Of a stretch of 64,000 bases of DNA, positions 32,200 to 44,145 are shown one piece after another; position 1 is the stretch's first letter, and each line of letters begins with the position of its first letter. Origin of the DNA: Nyssa sinensis. Taxonomy: Eukaryota > Streptophyta > Magnoliopsida > Cornales > Nyssaceae. The stretch covers positions 55,597,882 to 55,661,881 of the forward strand of contig CM018032.1 of assembly GCA_008638375.1 (NCBI GenBank). The letters run 5' to 3'. The translations under genes and the position numbers were made by a program. Below the pieces are notes generated by a model. That model saw only the letters and a list, made by a program, of their open reading frames with translations. It did not search any database and was not told where the DNA came from.

Positions 32200-33315
32200 A
32201 TGTGTTGAGTGGGTTTTGGGCAGATTGAAAATGGGTCGGGTCAAAACGGGTTGAATCCATAAGTAATTAAACAGGTCACATACGGGTCAGGTTAACCCGA
32301 ATCCAACCCGTTATTTTTTTTTTCTACTCTAATAGAAGAAATATTATTTTTAAATAATTACAATAATTGTTTTACTTTGGATCTCTTAAAAATCCAACAA
32401 AACACCATTGCTAAAAGAAAGTCAAGAATATAGTTAGAAAATCAACAAGGTCGATTCAGTTTAAAATTCGAGTAAACCGAATCAACCCAAGAACCAAACT
32501 CTCACTATTGTTTTTTTAAAAAATTAATATGTATATATATATATATATGTAAGTATTATATATATTATACTGTATATATATACATACACATATATATAGT
32601 ATATTATGTGTACTGTATATATATACATATTGTATTATATATATACATACTGTATTATATATATGTATGTATATATACTTTATTATGCATGTATATATGT
32701 ACATATATATATATGTTTTTAATATGTATATATATATATATATACTGTATTATATATATATATATTGTATTATGTATATTATATATGTTTTTAATATGTA
32801 TATATATATATACTGTATTATATATATATATATATTGTATTATGTATATTATATATATATATATATGTACTGTATTAAATATTATGTATATATGCATTGT
32901 ATATATATTATACTATATATATGCTATGTATAATTACATGAAACCACTTATTAATATTTTTATGCGAGTTAAGAGTTTATCAATTTTCAGAGTGAGAGAG
33001 TAAATTTTGAGTTTTACAATTACCAAATTACTCATAAAGTAACCATTAGTTATCATGACTATATATTATATATGTTTTACATTTTTGTTTTTTTTGTTTT
33101 TTCAAATGGAGATATATATATATATTCTTTTATATATATAAATATATTCTTATACTATTTTGTTATTTTTCATTCTCAATCCGTCAAATACTCATATTTA
33201 ATTTGTATTGACTTGTTAAATTGACAAATTTCTTATTACTCAATCCGTTTATGACTCGTTAACTAAATAAGTTATTCATATTAATTAATTAATGGATGGG
33301 TTAAGAATAATATTC
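32200..33315. mobile_element. Dispersed-repeat relic enclosing an AT satellite
   Basis: GGGTCGGGTCAAAACGGGTT and AACCCGAATCCAACCCG at the left, and AATCCGTTTATGACTCGTTAAC toward the right, are wording typical of plant non-autonomous dispersed repeats. The TA-rich array at 32520-32935 sits inside. Family and edges are not established. Confidence 0.35.
32520..32935. repeat. TA-rich satellite with ~75-80 bp higher-order unit
   Basis: TATATA tracts are interrupted regularly by ACTGTATTAT and TGTATTATGTATATTATATATG. The block from TTTTTAATATG (about 32716) recurs at about 32788 with nearly the same order, giving a higher-order period. The tyrosine/isoleucine-only frames across it are artefacts. 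Confidence 0.8.
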
Positions 33316-34054
33316 ACAGCCTCTAATAGGAAGCATTTAACCCGGAGTACTGAATAATAGCTCCACCATACCAAGCGCCACTAAAAGTGTCCATCAATAA
33401 CCATAAGTTTGGTTATTTAAAAAAGGTAAAAAGAAAAAAACACTCAAAGGTCAAAACAGGAAACGCAGGGTCAGGCCTAAATATAACTGGGCTTTTTGTC
33501 TTGCTAGTTATCCGAATTGGGCCAGGCCTATATATGTCACAAAATTTTTACATAAAGTCCTTTAATAGACCTCTTAAAACACCTCAAAAAAAAAAAAAAA
33601 ACGAAAATTACTTGTAATCCCAGTTAGACCTGTATGTAAATAATTTTCTGTGGTATAAAAGTGATCATTTATCTCGTTGTCGTTAAAATTAAAATAAAAT
33701 TCATAATGCTATTAACAAAAAAAAAAAATCAAAAGACTAAAATAGTTCTATTTCCTTTCTAAAATTTAGAGTTTAAAAATGCATGTAACTCTTCCGTGAT
33801 ATGGTTCAAATTGCAATAATTCATATATTTTTAAGACATGTTGTGTATTTTGACAAAAAAAAGATTGACGATTTCACTTTATTTTTAAGACAAAGGGAGT
33901 AAATATTTACTTTTATACCACGTGAAAGTTATGTGTACACCAGGCTAACCACAGGAGATTATGAGTAATTTTTCAAAAAAAAAAATAGCAGCATCACTTG
34001 TCATGTCCAGATTTTTGTGATTCTATTAATGCATGCATCACATGTGAAAAGAAC
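33316..34054. other. Intergenic DNA, no gene seen
   Basis: AT-rich with short A runs. No exon or repeat family recognised. Confidence 0.4.
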
Positions 34055-35774
34055 AATGAGGGGACCTTGCATTAGTTTCCATCCTTAAAGAAAGTATTGA
34101 TCTGTTCGTCTCTTTTTCGGGCCTCCAGTCGAATGCTTCTAAGAGCACCATTTTCCTTGCTGGTATTGAAGAGGGCCTGAAACAGAACATCTTCCTTCAT
34201 GTTGGTTTTCCTGAAGAAGCCCTCCCTGTTCGTTACCTTGAAGTTCCTCTCATCCCCACCAAGCTCAAAGCCGTGGACTGTAAATCCCTTGTTGATAGAA
34301 TCATTTCCAAGACCTCCTCCTGGACAAATAAATTTCTTTCCTACGCTGGGCGGATTCAGCTTATCAAGTCTGTGCTTTTTAGTATCCAGATTTATTGGTC
34401 TTCTCACTTTGTCCTCCACAAGAAAGTGATCAACCAAATTGAGCAAGCTATGCGATCCTTTCTTCGGAGTGGTAACCATTTCCCCTCTACTAGGTCTAAA
34501 ATTGCCTGGGATGATATTACTTGCCCGAAGGAAGAAGGCGGTCCAGGAATCAAGAAAATTGAGGAGTGGAATCATGCGGCTTTTGGTAATCTCATTTGGT
34601 ATCTGTGTCAACACCCGTCTTCCTCCCCTTGGGTTTTTTGGGCTCGCAAGAATCTCATCAAAGGTAGAAACCTGTGGGAGATCAGATGTCCTCAATCTTG
34701 CTTGTGGGCTTGACATAAGATTTTACAATTTCGGTCTCTCTTCGAAGCTCACATCATTGGTAATGGTTAGTTTGCCTCCCTTTGGTTTGATTATTGGTTG
34801 CCCAGTGGTTCAATCATGGATACTATGGGAGAGAGAGTTATCTATGAATCAGGTTTAGGAAGGAGTGCCAGAGTTAGTTGCATCATCTCTAACAATCAAT
34901 GGAATTGGCCTACTGCAAATTCTCCTCAAATTCTGGAGCTCAAGCAAAATATGCTGCCTAATCTCCTTCCTATCCCTAATAGAGAAGATAAGGCGATCTG
35001 GAGGCCTTGCTCTGATGGAATTTTTTCAATCCATTCTGCTTGGAGGACTATTTGAAATTGCAAGCTGGCAGTTCCTTGGTGGTAGGTTATCTGGTTTCCT
35101 AAGGTCATTCCAAGAACTAGCTTTATTTTATGGATGGCTATCCGCAACTGTCTTAGATCCAAGGATCGGATCTTTAGCTCTTTCGTGGACAAACAATTCC
35201 TTCTTTGCAATCATGAAAATGAGTCACATGACCATCTTTTCTTCTTGTGTCCTTTCATAGCTAACATATGGCAGCTTATGATCTCTAAAAGTGGTCATCA
35301 ATGGCCTTCTGGAAATTGGCAGCACACTATTGAGTGGGCTAGAACCACCTTCAAAGGAAAAAGCTTTTCTTCCTTAATTGGCAAGCTCATCCTCGTATGC
35401 ACTGTTTACACCATTTGGAAGGAAAGGAATTCGCGCATTTTTACTAACCAAAAGAAGACTCATCAGGCGCTTATTGTCCAAATCCAAGATTTGATCCGTG
35501 GCCCGTCCACTATTACAGGCATAAGCCTACTGACTCAAATAGGCATCCCCATTGTATATGGTCGCTTCCTAGTAGCATTTTTTTCTAGTTTGGTTCTGTT
35601 TAGTTACCTAGCTGTTTGCTAGTTGGTTCTTCTTTTGTAGCCTTGGGATGGGTGTCATTCTTTGTAGAAGTCCTCCCATCCCCTAGGCTTACTTCGGGGC
35701 TTATCTCATTGATCTTGTACATTTTTTTCTTTTTTTTAATGCATTTATTTATTTATCAAAAAAAAAAAAAAAGC
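34055..35774 (+). mobile_element. 5'-truncated L1-type LINE with poly-A tail
   Basis: One reading frame runs from about 34058 to 35622. It covers the end of the reverse transcriptase (SWTNKFLSYAGRIQLIKSVL, FSIQIYWSSHF, IAWDDI, EEGGPGIKKIEEWN) and the zinc-binding RVT region (NREDKAIW, GIFSIHSAW, RTSFILWMAIRN, NHENESHDHLFFLCPF, WKERNSRIF). The [FY]xDD catalytic part is missing because the copy is 5'-truncated. There are only four in-frame stops and no frameshift. A 3' UTR follows, ending in a run of A at about 35759-35773. Confidence 0.9.
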
Positions 35775-36960
35775 AACACTGGCAAGACGTGGAAGTACTT
35801 TCATAAACTCTTCTAACTCTTTGTGGAGACATAACAATGGCACTGTCATGTGTCAAAAAAAAGATGGACATCTTGTACAAGCATTCAGTTACTCTTTGTA
35901 CCTTCTTTCTTTTTAACTTTTAACTCACTGCAGAGAGGGTGGCAAGTCCCTTATAATAAAATACTCTTTCTGTATTTCACTACTATATGTATGTGTGTGT
36001 GTGTACCACACTATCATTTACGGCTATCAAATATATGACCCCATAGATTGGGAGCCATCAATTGAAAATTCAATTTCACTATGTATCATTTGGACCCTCC
36101 TAATGTTTTTTGGATTAAACTTTGGGCAATTAATTTGCTTAATACATACGATTGTGGGACCATATTTGAGTATATTTGTTGTATTGCGAGCATAATAGTT
36201 GGACTGTATATGTTTTTTAAAATCATTTTTTATGATTTGGGTGTGTTTTACTTTTACTTTTTCCCCATGCTCAGCTACAAGTAGCGGGCCAAGCATCTCA
36301 TTTCTCATATATATATACTTCATATTCAAGTGTGGCGGTGGATGATGTGGCGCTTTCTGAAGGCGACATGGCACGTGTGGTACGCGCAGAATTATTTTCA
36401 TACCCCGCGTCCTTCATACCGTCCTTTAATAATAGGGTTGTTAGAATAGGTAATTTAACGCATCTCGTTAAAATTTGTCATATTTCATTTTAAATGAAAA
36501 TAATTTGTTAAAAAAAAAGATTATTTATTAAAATTTGAGACTGAATTTGTAGTGAAAGTAATAATCCTATCTTCACTTTAATTTATATAAAATAAAATAA
36601 TTTTATATTACATCATCAGTATTTATATTTAAAAAAAAAATCTTATTCTAATTTTATATTAATATACATATTTTTTATTTTAATACATATGATAGTTTGT
36701 TTAAAATATATTAATTATAATTAATTTAATAAAATAAATAAATAAAATTTAAAAATAATAAAAATTCTTTCTAATTATAAAAATTTTGCACGACGAGATA
36801 GGAAGGAGTTTCTTGTCCCAAATTTGCCCTCTCGTCATTTCTAGTAAGGATGTCATGGGGACTACGCGTGCACTGAATTTGGGAGCAACACGTGTATAAT
36901 TAAATAATAAATAATAAATAGATAGATGGATGAAGATGGACTTGGCTAGGTCCTCTCTCT
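35775..36960. other. Intergenic DNA upstream of the MYB gene
   Basis: Mostly AT-rich. CACGTG (G-box) occurs at about 36372 and 36892, the latter as CAACACGTGTAT. No exon. Confidence 0.4.
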
Positions 36961-36969
36961 AGAGGGGTT

Positions 36970-37101
36970 TGATTTATATATGAAGGTGGTGGTGGTTAGT
37001 CTACCCAGCCAGTTTTTCTGTATTTGTATTTCTCTCAAAACACCTCTCTCATTTTTCTCTCTCTGTATTTCTTGCTCTTTTGATCATAGTTTTGGGTGAA
37101 G
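36970..37101 (+). promoter_or_regulatory. Putative MYB core promoter and 5' UTR
   Basis: GATTTATATATGAAGG at about 36970-36985 is a good TATA candidate. CT-rich leader sequence (37030-37080) follows up to the start codon at 37102. Confidence 0.5.
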
Positions 37102-37272
37102 ATGGGTAGACAACCTTGCTGTGACAAAGTTGGGCTGAAGAAGGGGCCATGGACAGCTGAAGAAGACAAGAAGCTCATCAACTTCATCCTCACCAATGGC
37201 CAATGCTGTTGGAGAGCTGTTCCCAAACTTGCAGGTCCCTCATAATTTCAAATTCTATATATTACCAAAATT

Positions 37273-37320
<48 letters not shown>

Positions 37321-37670
37321 TTTTTATTCTTTCTACCTAAATTGAAAGCTAAAATGGATTGTGAATTTTCTTCTCCCAGCTGAGTTTTATTTTTCTTTTG
37401 AGAAAATGAAATGGGTGTTTATTAATAATTAAAAAGAATCATTTATGTCATAAGGAAACAGGAAATTAATAATTGTTTTGTGTATTGAGCATGGTGATGG
37501 TGGGTGACATTGCAGGACTGCTAAGGTGTGGTAAGAGTTGCAGGCTGAGATGGACAAACTATCTTAGACCAGACTTGAAGAGAGGTCTGCTATCAGAAGA
37601 TGAAGAGAAGATGGTTATTGATCTCCATGCTCAACTTGGCAACAGGTTTGTCTCTTCCACTAATAACCCC

Positions 37671-37701
<31 letters not shown>

Positions 37702-38928
37702 CAGGGCAGCCCTCTCCTCATAGTAGACAGTCCAGGTGGTAAGGACAGATGTGGGATTGTGTGATCACGAATTTAATTTTTTAACCAATAAGTACAACAC
37801 TTTAAATAGTGTTTTTACTTGTGAGCGATGAAATTGATACCTTCAAAATTAGTTCTTAATCATTCATAAACCGAGAGAGAGTGGGAATAGTTTGATTATA
37901 AAAAAATATATATAATAACTTCTCTCTCTATATATATATATATATATACATCTAATCTTCTTCCTTCTCCAAAGGCTCAATGTCAGAGTTGGTAAAGTAG
38001 GCTGCATTATCACTTGTTGATCATTCATAACTGAAAAAGTGGCAGACAAGAACTGAAAATGGAATGAGTCCAATTTGAGGCACTCATTCCTTTTCCAGTT
38101 AATTATCTTTTTCTTTTAATGCAGTTCTTGCATTTGTGATCAATCATCCATTATAACCAGCAGACCCATTTACATTGGGACTGATTAGTCTTTTTAAATA
38201 AAGTAATGGGTCTTCTTTTCCAAGAATTTTTCTTTTATAGGAAATACTTTTCATTATTATTTGGACCATTCTAGAGGCTATTAAAAGTAAAAGAACTATG
38301 TTCTTTAAAATTGTTTTGCAGATGGTCCAAGATTGCTTCTCATCTTCCAGGAAGAACTGATAATGAGATAAAAAACCATTGGAATACCCACATCAAGAAA
38401 AAGCTGAAGAAGATGGGGATTGATCCTCTCACTCACAAGCCCCTGCCGGCCATAACTGATCAACCCCAAGAACAACCACAACTTGATGGCTTTTCTGAAC
38501 TGATTGATCAGAAAAAGGAAATAGAGACATCATTGCAGTCATCATCCATTACTGAGGCCAAGGAAGAAGATCAGAAAAGCAACGGAGTCCCATTTGACTC
38601 ATCAATGGAAGTCAACTATGGCTTTTGCACAGATGAAGTTCCACTGATTGAAGCTCATGAGATTTTGATTGACCCCTATGCTCCTTCATTATCAACCTCC
38701 TCCTCCTCGTCATCATCTTCTTCTTCTTCTTATTATCGTACTGGTTCATCCAACATTCTTGAAGATTTGAAGTTACCAAATTTTGACTGGCATGGTGATT
38801 ACACCACCAACAGCATGGATTTCTGGGATGATGATTTCAGTGGTTTTGATTTTTTGATTAATGATGACAGTGACAGAAATCCAATAATGGCCGTGGATCA
38901 AGAATCTTGGAAAATTGAGCTCTTGTGA
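37102..38928 (+). CDS. MYB: R2R3-MYB transcription factor, MYB20/42/43/85 type
   Basis: Three exons: 37102-37234, 37516-37645, 38322-38928, total 870 nt, 289 residues, all with GT-AG introns at the positions conserved in R2R3-MYB genes. R2 spans [17 protein letters not shown] through [14 protein letters not shown] to [14 protein letters not shown] (residues about 13-64). R3 spans [20 protein letters not shown] through [13 protein letters not shown] to [15 protein letters not shown] (about 66-117), with leucine replacing the first R3 tryptophan as is usual. MGRQPCCDK at the start and [13 protein letters not shown] after R3 mark the clade whose Arabidopsis members regulate secondary-wall and lignin genes. 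The C-terminus is acidic with a run of about 14 serines and aromatic/acidic [11 protein letters not shown] near the end, a plausible activation region. There is no bHLH-binding signature in R3. The gene appears intact. Confidence 0.95.
37272..37316. repeat. (GA)n microsatellite in MYB intron 1
   Basis: About 22 GA units, 38 bp after the exon 1 donor. Confidence 0.95.
37671..37698. repeat. (CT)n microsatellite in MYB intron 2
   Basis: CTCTCT run about 25 bp downstream of the exon 2 donor. Confidence 0.95.
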
Positions 38929-39298
38929 TCTTAAAATGTCTTCTCTGGGGCTTGTTTGTTAGTTAAAGTGAATAAAAGTCAAGAATATGGGTAAAAATCC
39001 CATCTCTCCCATTCCTTTTTTGTTTTTGTTTTTCTTTTTTTTATTCTCTATTTGAAAAGGATAAATAAAAACAAGAACTCCTGTACATGAAAGAATGAAA
39101 TTATAATTTTTGTTATATTATTCTATCCATAGATGTCTCTCTTTCTGTCTAGTTAATTTAAAACCTCATTTTGAGAAGAATTTATTAAGTGAGACAATTA
39201 CAAATGTGAAATAACATTGTCTATCACAAAATTTAACACGTTCTTTTAAAAATTAAAATTTTTTTTTTAACAAAAGAAGTGAGACACTGAAGATTCTA
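38929..39298. other. MYB 3' flank
   Basis: Likely 3' UTR for the first 150-200 bp (AATAAAAG near 38970, GATAAATAAAAA near 39060). No further gene. Confidence 0.5.
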
Positions 39299-39415
39299 AC
39301 GTTGGATGTGTTTATTTTCAAACTAACGTTGGATGTGTTTATTTTCAAACTTCACAAGCGACGTAAGAGTAACATTGAGTGTGCTTATTTTCAAACTTCA
39401 CAAACGACGTAAGAG
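39299..39415. repeat. Short tandem repeats downstream of MYB
   Basis: TAACGTTGGATGTGTTTATT plus TTCAAAC occurs twice in a row (from about 39298 and 39325). TTCACAA(G/A)CGACGTAAGAGT follows each of the last two TATTTTCAAAC copies. Confidence 0.8.
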
Positions 39416-41720
39416 TTACCAAAAAAATGAACCTTCATTTTGAGGGTAGAAAAAAAAAAGACTTTGTAATTTTTTGCATACTTGTGTTTACGAAATAATT
39501 TTTTTTTGGGGGACTGAAATTTCATTTGTGATGATAAAATCTTTTATTTTTATAAATATGATTTAAGTTTGAATTCGAGATTTAATGCATGTATACATAC
39601 ATTTGTATAAAAAAAATTTCTTTTATTATTGTAAAAAAAATGATTTTTTTTTTTTTTTTTTTTTTTTGCGTTTTAGAAGAGTGAAGTCAAGTGAATGAGA
39701 ACAAAAAAAGATTCAATCATCCTAGGTCTAGAAGTCGTCAATGTGTACCAAATGAATTGGTATATTATAGATTCCTCATGTGGAGGTTGTAAAATGTAGC
39801 AGTATTATAAAAGTTGGCTACACCTGACCAATTAGGATGTCTTAATCCTTCAAATTAATTCCCAATATCAAATACAGTAGTTTTAAAGTGGATGAATTGA
39901 AAAATAAAAGGGGTAAGAAAGTCAAATAATTAATCATTGGATTTTGAATTTCGAAGCATTATTTAAAGGAGCCTAAATTGGGGGGTGGGGGGAAGATGCC
40001 AAACCTCCAAGGCTTCAAATGGGAACAGAATATTATTTCATCATTCATTTGAAAAAAAAAAAAAAAACAAAATTTCTTCGTGACAAAAAAGATTTTCAGT
40101 TGATGGAAGAAATTTATTTATTTTTTTAAAAAAATCAACAATAACAAAAAGGTTTTCAAGTAACTGAATGGTAAATATATTGAAAATAAAATTCAAGTAT
40201 CTCGATTTCGAATTCATTTTACATTAATGAGTGACAGTTAGATTAACATAACGTCTATACAAAGAATTTTCAAATACCAATAATAATAGTTGTTAAGAAA
40301 ATTTTTAAAACTAATTTAAGCACCCAACTAATAATTATGATTTACATAATGTTTGTACAAAAATTAATGTGCCTATTTGTGTAAGCAGACCGTTCAAAGT
40401 AACATTTAAGGCAAAAGTCTGTAAGATGAATATTTATCTTATGTGCGCAAAAACTACTCGGACAAACGAACCTTCAATCTTTTGGACCTCTTTTTGTGAT
40501 TTATTTTTTAATGCCTATTTTGAATCTTAGCGTAATAGCAAGATTGTTTTATTATAATTTAAAAGTTATGAATTTAAGTCGTAGAAATAACTTCTCTGCT
40601 TATATATATTTAATATTTTTCATACCTTGCAATGATAAAAACTTTATATTTTGAATTTGTAATGAAAGGATATTCAGTAAATAACTTCTCTTATATGTAA
40701 TTTTTCTTTTTAACAATTCAAATTCAGCCCTAGACCCATTCCTCATTTTGAATTATCTTGCACGCAACACTCTCTCATGACTTTAGTAAACTATACTTAA
40801 ATTGGACAGTTCTTTATCATTGAACTGTCACCCAAAATCATCGTACTATATTTCATAAAATCTTAATCGTATCTTCCAATAAAATCAATTGTGCTTATAA
40901 ATTTATTTATATGTGGAAAAAAAATAGTCTAGAGAATCAGAATCTTTTCATTATTTTATTTTTAATCACTTAAAATCTGTTAGAATTGCTTCATCATAAC
41001 ATTAATGTTGCAAATATAAGCAAGCTAACCTTACATCAACAACTTCACAAGAATATAAAGAAGCCATACATGATCCATGAGTCAATTCAAAGCAGTAGAG
41101 CGTCAATTCTCACATATACATATACATATATAAATATATATATATATATAAGTCTTTTGTCTAATGTATGAAGTAATAGTTTATTTGTGTTTTTGTGTAT
41201 ACATATATATATGTATATGTATGTATTCTATTGCCTTTGCTTGCGAAGGGTTACAAAGATGGCATTTTTTTTTTGTAATCATGTTGAAAATTGGAGGCTC
41301 AACTCATTCAATTCCTTAAAACTCAGGTGTTAAGGAGAGGGGGGCAGCCAGCCATATAAATGGACGTAGAGAGGCTAAAGGCAGGCGATATAGGACAAAC
41401 CAACAAGGCAAAACCGTAAGATAGGAGTGACAATGACATATATGGGTCCAACTGTATATTAAATTCAAAAAACAATTGCGTGAGGAATACATGTATTGAA
41501 TATGATATTAAAATCCATGAAGCTTCTATATGTGGAACATTTAGCCTGTTTGGCTGGTTAGAATTTTTTTTTTATTCTTTTTTTGAGGCCATACTGATCA
41601 GGAATATATATGACTTAAAAAAAAATGAATCAATCAAATGAAAGATGAATTTAAGAGAGAGAAAAATATGCATTCTTAGAAAAAAAAAATAAACAAAATA
41701 GAAAATAAATATTTATTCCT
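39416..41720. other. AT-rich intergenic DNA, no gene seen
   Basis: Poly-T at about 39637-39667 and (TA)n near 41130-41150. No recognisable exon or element. Confidence 0.45.
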
Positions 41721-42500
41721 TTGGACTTTGGAGAGAGGAGGGATAGGGATGACAAAGGTGCAAGTTTGGAGTAGAATCCCTCCCCTCATCTTCATCCCAT
41801 GTAAAAGAGCATTCTCTATCTCCGCTCTATCCATTAATTATGTCCTCCATCCCTGTCTTATCTCACTAATGGTGGAGGCAGCACCCCACCCTCTCAAAAA
41901 AAGTTTCAAAATTATATTTTTTATTTCTTATTTTGTTAGAATTTGGAAAGTATTAGGACTTGACCTCTTAAATTTTTTTATAAATTTATAAAAATCTATC
42001 TAAATTTTGATATACACACTTTCATCCCTTAACTATAATCATTGGATGTGCCATTATATCTCGGCATGTCACCTTATTAATTTTTCAAAAATTAAAACTA
42101 ACAAAATAAAATTATTACTATACATACACAAATTATACATACATAATATATATATATATACGCACATCTAGATTTATATATGTAGAGCTATTTACGAGGA
42201 TATGAGAATATATAATGGTGTTTATGTTATAAAAAAAGGCCAAACCCTAAGGGAATATCCTCGAGAGTTAAGAAGGGAGATTTTCTTTGATAGTTTCCAC
42301 TCGAACCAATCCTTAACACATGCAGGATTAAGTCGTGGACTCACGCAACAGTTAGAGTTTGAGCCCATACTAAACTTTGGGTATGATTTGTCCATCCACT
42401 TGAGACTCGTCCTATTAATATATTGCATTAACGCTTGGGAAGTTATCCCCAAGACTTGAACTGGAAACCTTAGGAATAACTTCCTAAAGCCCTTTCTAGT
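41721..42500. other. Probable dispersed-repeat DNA
   Basis: GGATAGGGATGACAAAGGTG and TCCCTCCCCTCATCTTCATC resemble the common plant repeat with polar G/C-rich ends. 42220-42470 is balanced in composition, with no domain and no defined edges. Confidence 0.25.
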
Positions 42501-43621
42501 TAAACTACCCCTTAGCGTTAATGATGTTTACGTAATATAAATATATGAGATGGGATACTTAAATTCATCCCTACTCCCTTCTTATGTTCGAATTTTAATT
42601 TCCACTCCCTCATTTATTTATTTTCCTAAACTCATCCTATTAGTTCAATCCAAATAGTTATACAACTTTACCAATAGATAAAGATGTGAGAGGAAAATCC
42701 TCCACAAATGAGTGTCTTCCTGAAAAGAAAAGAAAAAAAAGGTCACCTGCCAACCAAGGATTTTACCCATGGACTCTCGTGCTACCTTGTTTATTGATTG
42801 CCCTGGTGAGTGTGGTAGTCTAGTCATTTTGCCTTAATATATGACAGGTATTATTTTTAAGTTTACCAATTAATTTTATGCCCGTACAAAAGACAACTTT
42901 GATTAATCAGGACCATTTCACATACCTGTTGGCGTGTTTGCGCAGAAGAAAGAAATGGTCCTTTTGTCAAAAGTGTGTCCTTTATATGATAAAGCTTTAA
43001 TTAATTAAGGAGAGATTTCTGTTTAAATTAAGCTCTGAACTCTTCTTCTAAAAATTGTCCACAAACATAGCCATAGAATGATTAGATCCCAAGAAAAACA
43101 TTCCTTGATCATGCTGTCTGCAAACTCATTCAGATACATTTTCCATATAAATAATGCAATGTATGCATTTGGTTCTGTTTCAAAACAATTGAGATGAAAA
43201 CGCGCTTTCATAATCTTCAATGTAATATATAGACCGCTGTTGTTATATATTATTACATAGCATAATCAGGTTTAGTATAGCAATTAATTAGGAGTAAATG
43301 AAAATTAGTAGTCCCATGCGAGACTCATTCCTTCAAGATTAGTATGAAATATTCAACTTCCCACATAGACTTCAGACTAATTAATTAAGCAGGTTGATGC
43401 TTCTTTCTTCCATCCACTGCATATAAAAAAAAATTAGTCTAAACGTGGTCAAGTAACCTTTGCATTAACAATTCCCACAAGTCTTTTTCTTCTCCAAGTC
43501 TTTTATCATAGAAAAAAACACATCCATGTTAAGAATGGTGAATGATATTGCTTTCTATTTTAACATTAATATCATATTGATATACCATAAAATAACAGTA
43601 CAGTCTCCATGTGACACGTAT
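42501..43621. other. Intergenic DNA, no gene seen
   Basis: Nothing recognised on either strand. Confidence 0.4.
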
Positions 43622-44095
43622 ACTACAGATCAGTTAAAACTCAGCCATCCAGAGCAGGCTTAGACTCTTAGCCTTTAGAGCTCACGGAACCGAGCACAAG
43701 GCCTTCAGAGCATCCTTCAGGGTTCAGAACTCATCACCGCCTTGAATATCCTACCAAACTAAGGAAAAGGAAACAGTCTTCAACAAAGAAACTACCACCT
43801 ACGGATATCTATCAAGTGCAGTGTCCAACATGGTAACTGCCGCTCTCCGATGATCAAATCCCTACATTCATGGCTCAAAATCATAATCAACTTAGGAAAC
43901 TAGTAGCCTATAAATAAAGCCCTAAGGTACGCTGTTAGATTCATGCTCATTTTTTGGTTTACAATTACAGTCTTTCAATTCAGTTTTATTGACTTAAGCA
44001 TCGGAGCGGCTACCGCTAGAGCCAACCCGGTGGCCCTTTGATCCTTCTCTTTGAGTGTTTCTCTGGCAACAAAGATCGGAGCCCCAGTCGACCAA
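43622..44095 (+). mobile_element. Solo or orphan LTR of a Ty3-type retrotransposon
   Basis: Balanced-composition sequence with an LTR promoter (CCTATAAATAAAGCCCTAAGG, TATAAATA at 43909-43916). It is followed by GACTTAAGCATCGGAGCGGC, CCAACCCGGTGGCCC and GGAGCCCCAGTCGACC, the R/U5 wording typical of plant Ty3/gypsy LTRs. No internal polyprotein or second LTR occurs in the window. Exact ends are inferred. Confidence 0.6.
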
Positions 44096-44107
44096 AAAAT
44101 GCAGCAT

Positions 44108-44145
<38 letters not shown>

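Noticed and set aside
32516..33003. Several frames on both strands made almost only of Tyr, Ile, Cys and His
   Set aside because: They translate the TA-rich satellite; composition and presence on both strands show they are not genes.
34072..34716. A 214-codon minus-strand frame
   Set aside because: It is antisense to the LINE reverse transcriptase, whose plus-strand reading has clear conserved blocks.
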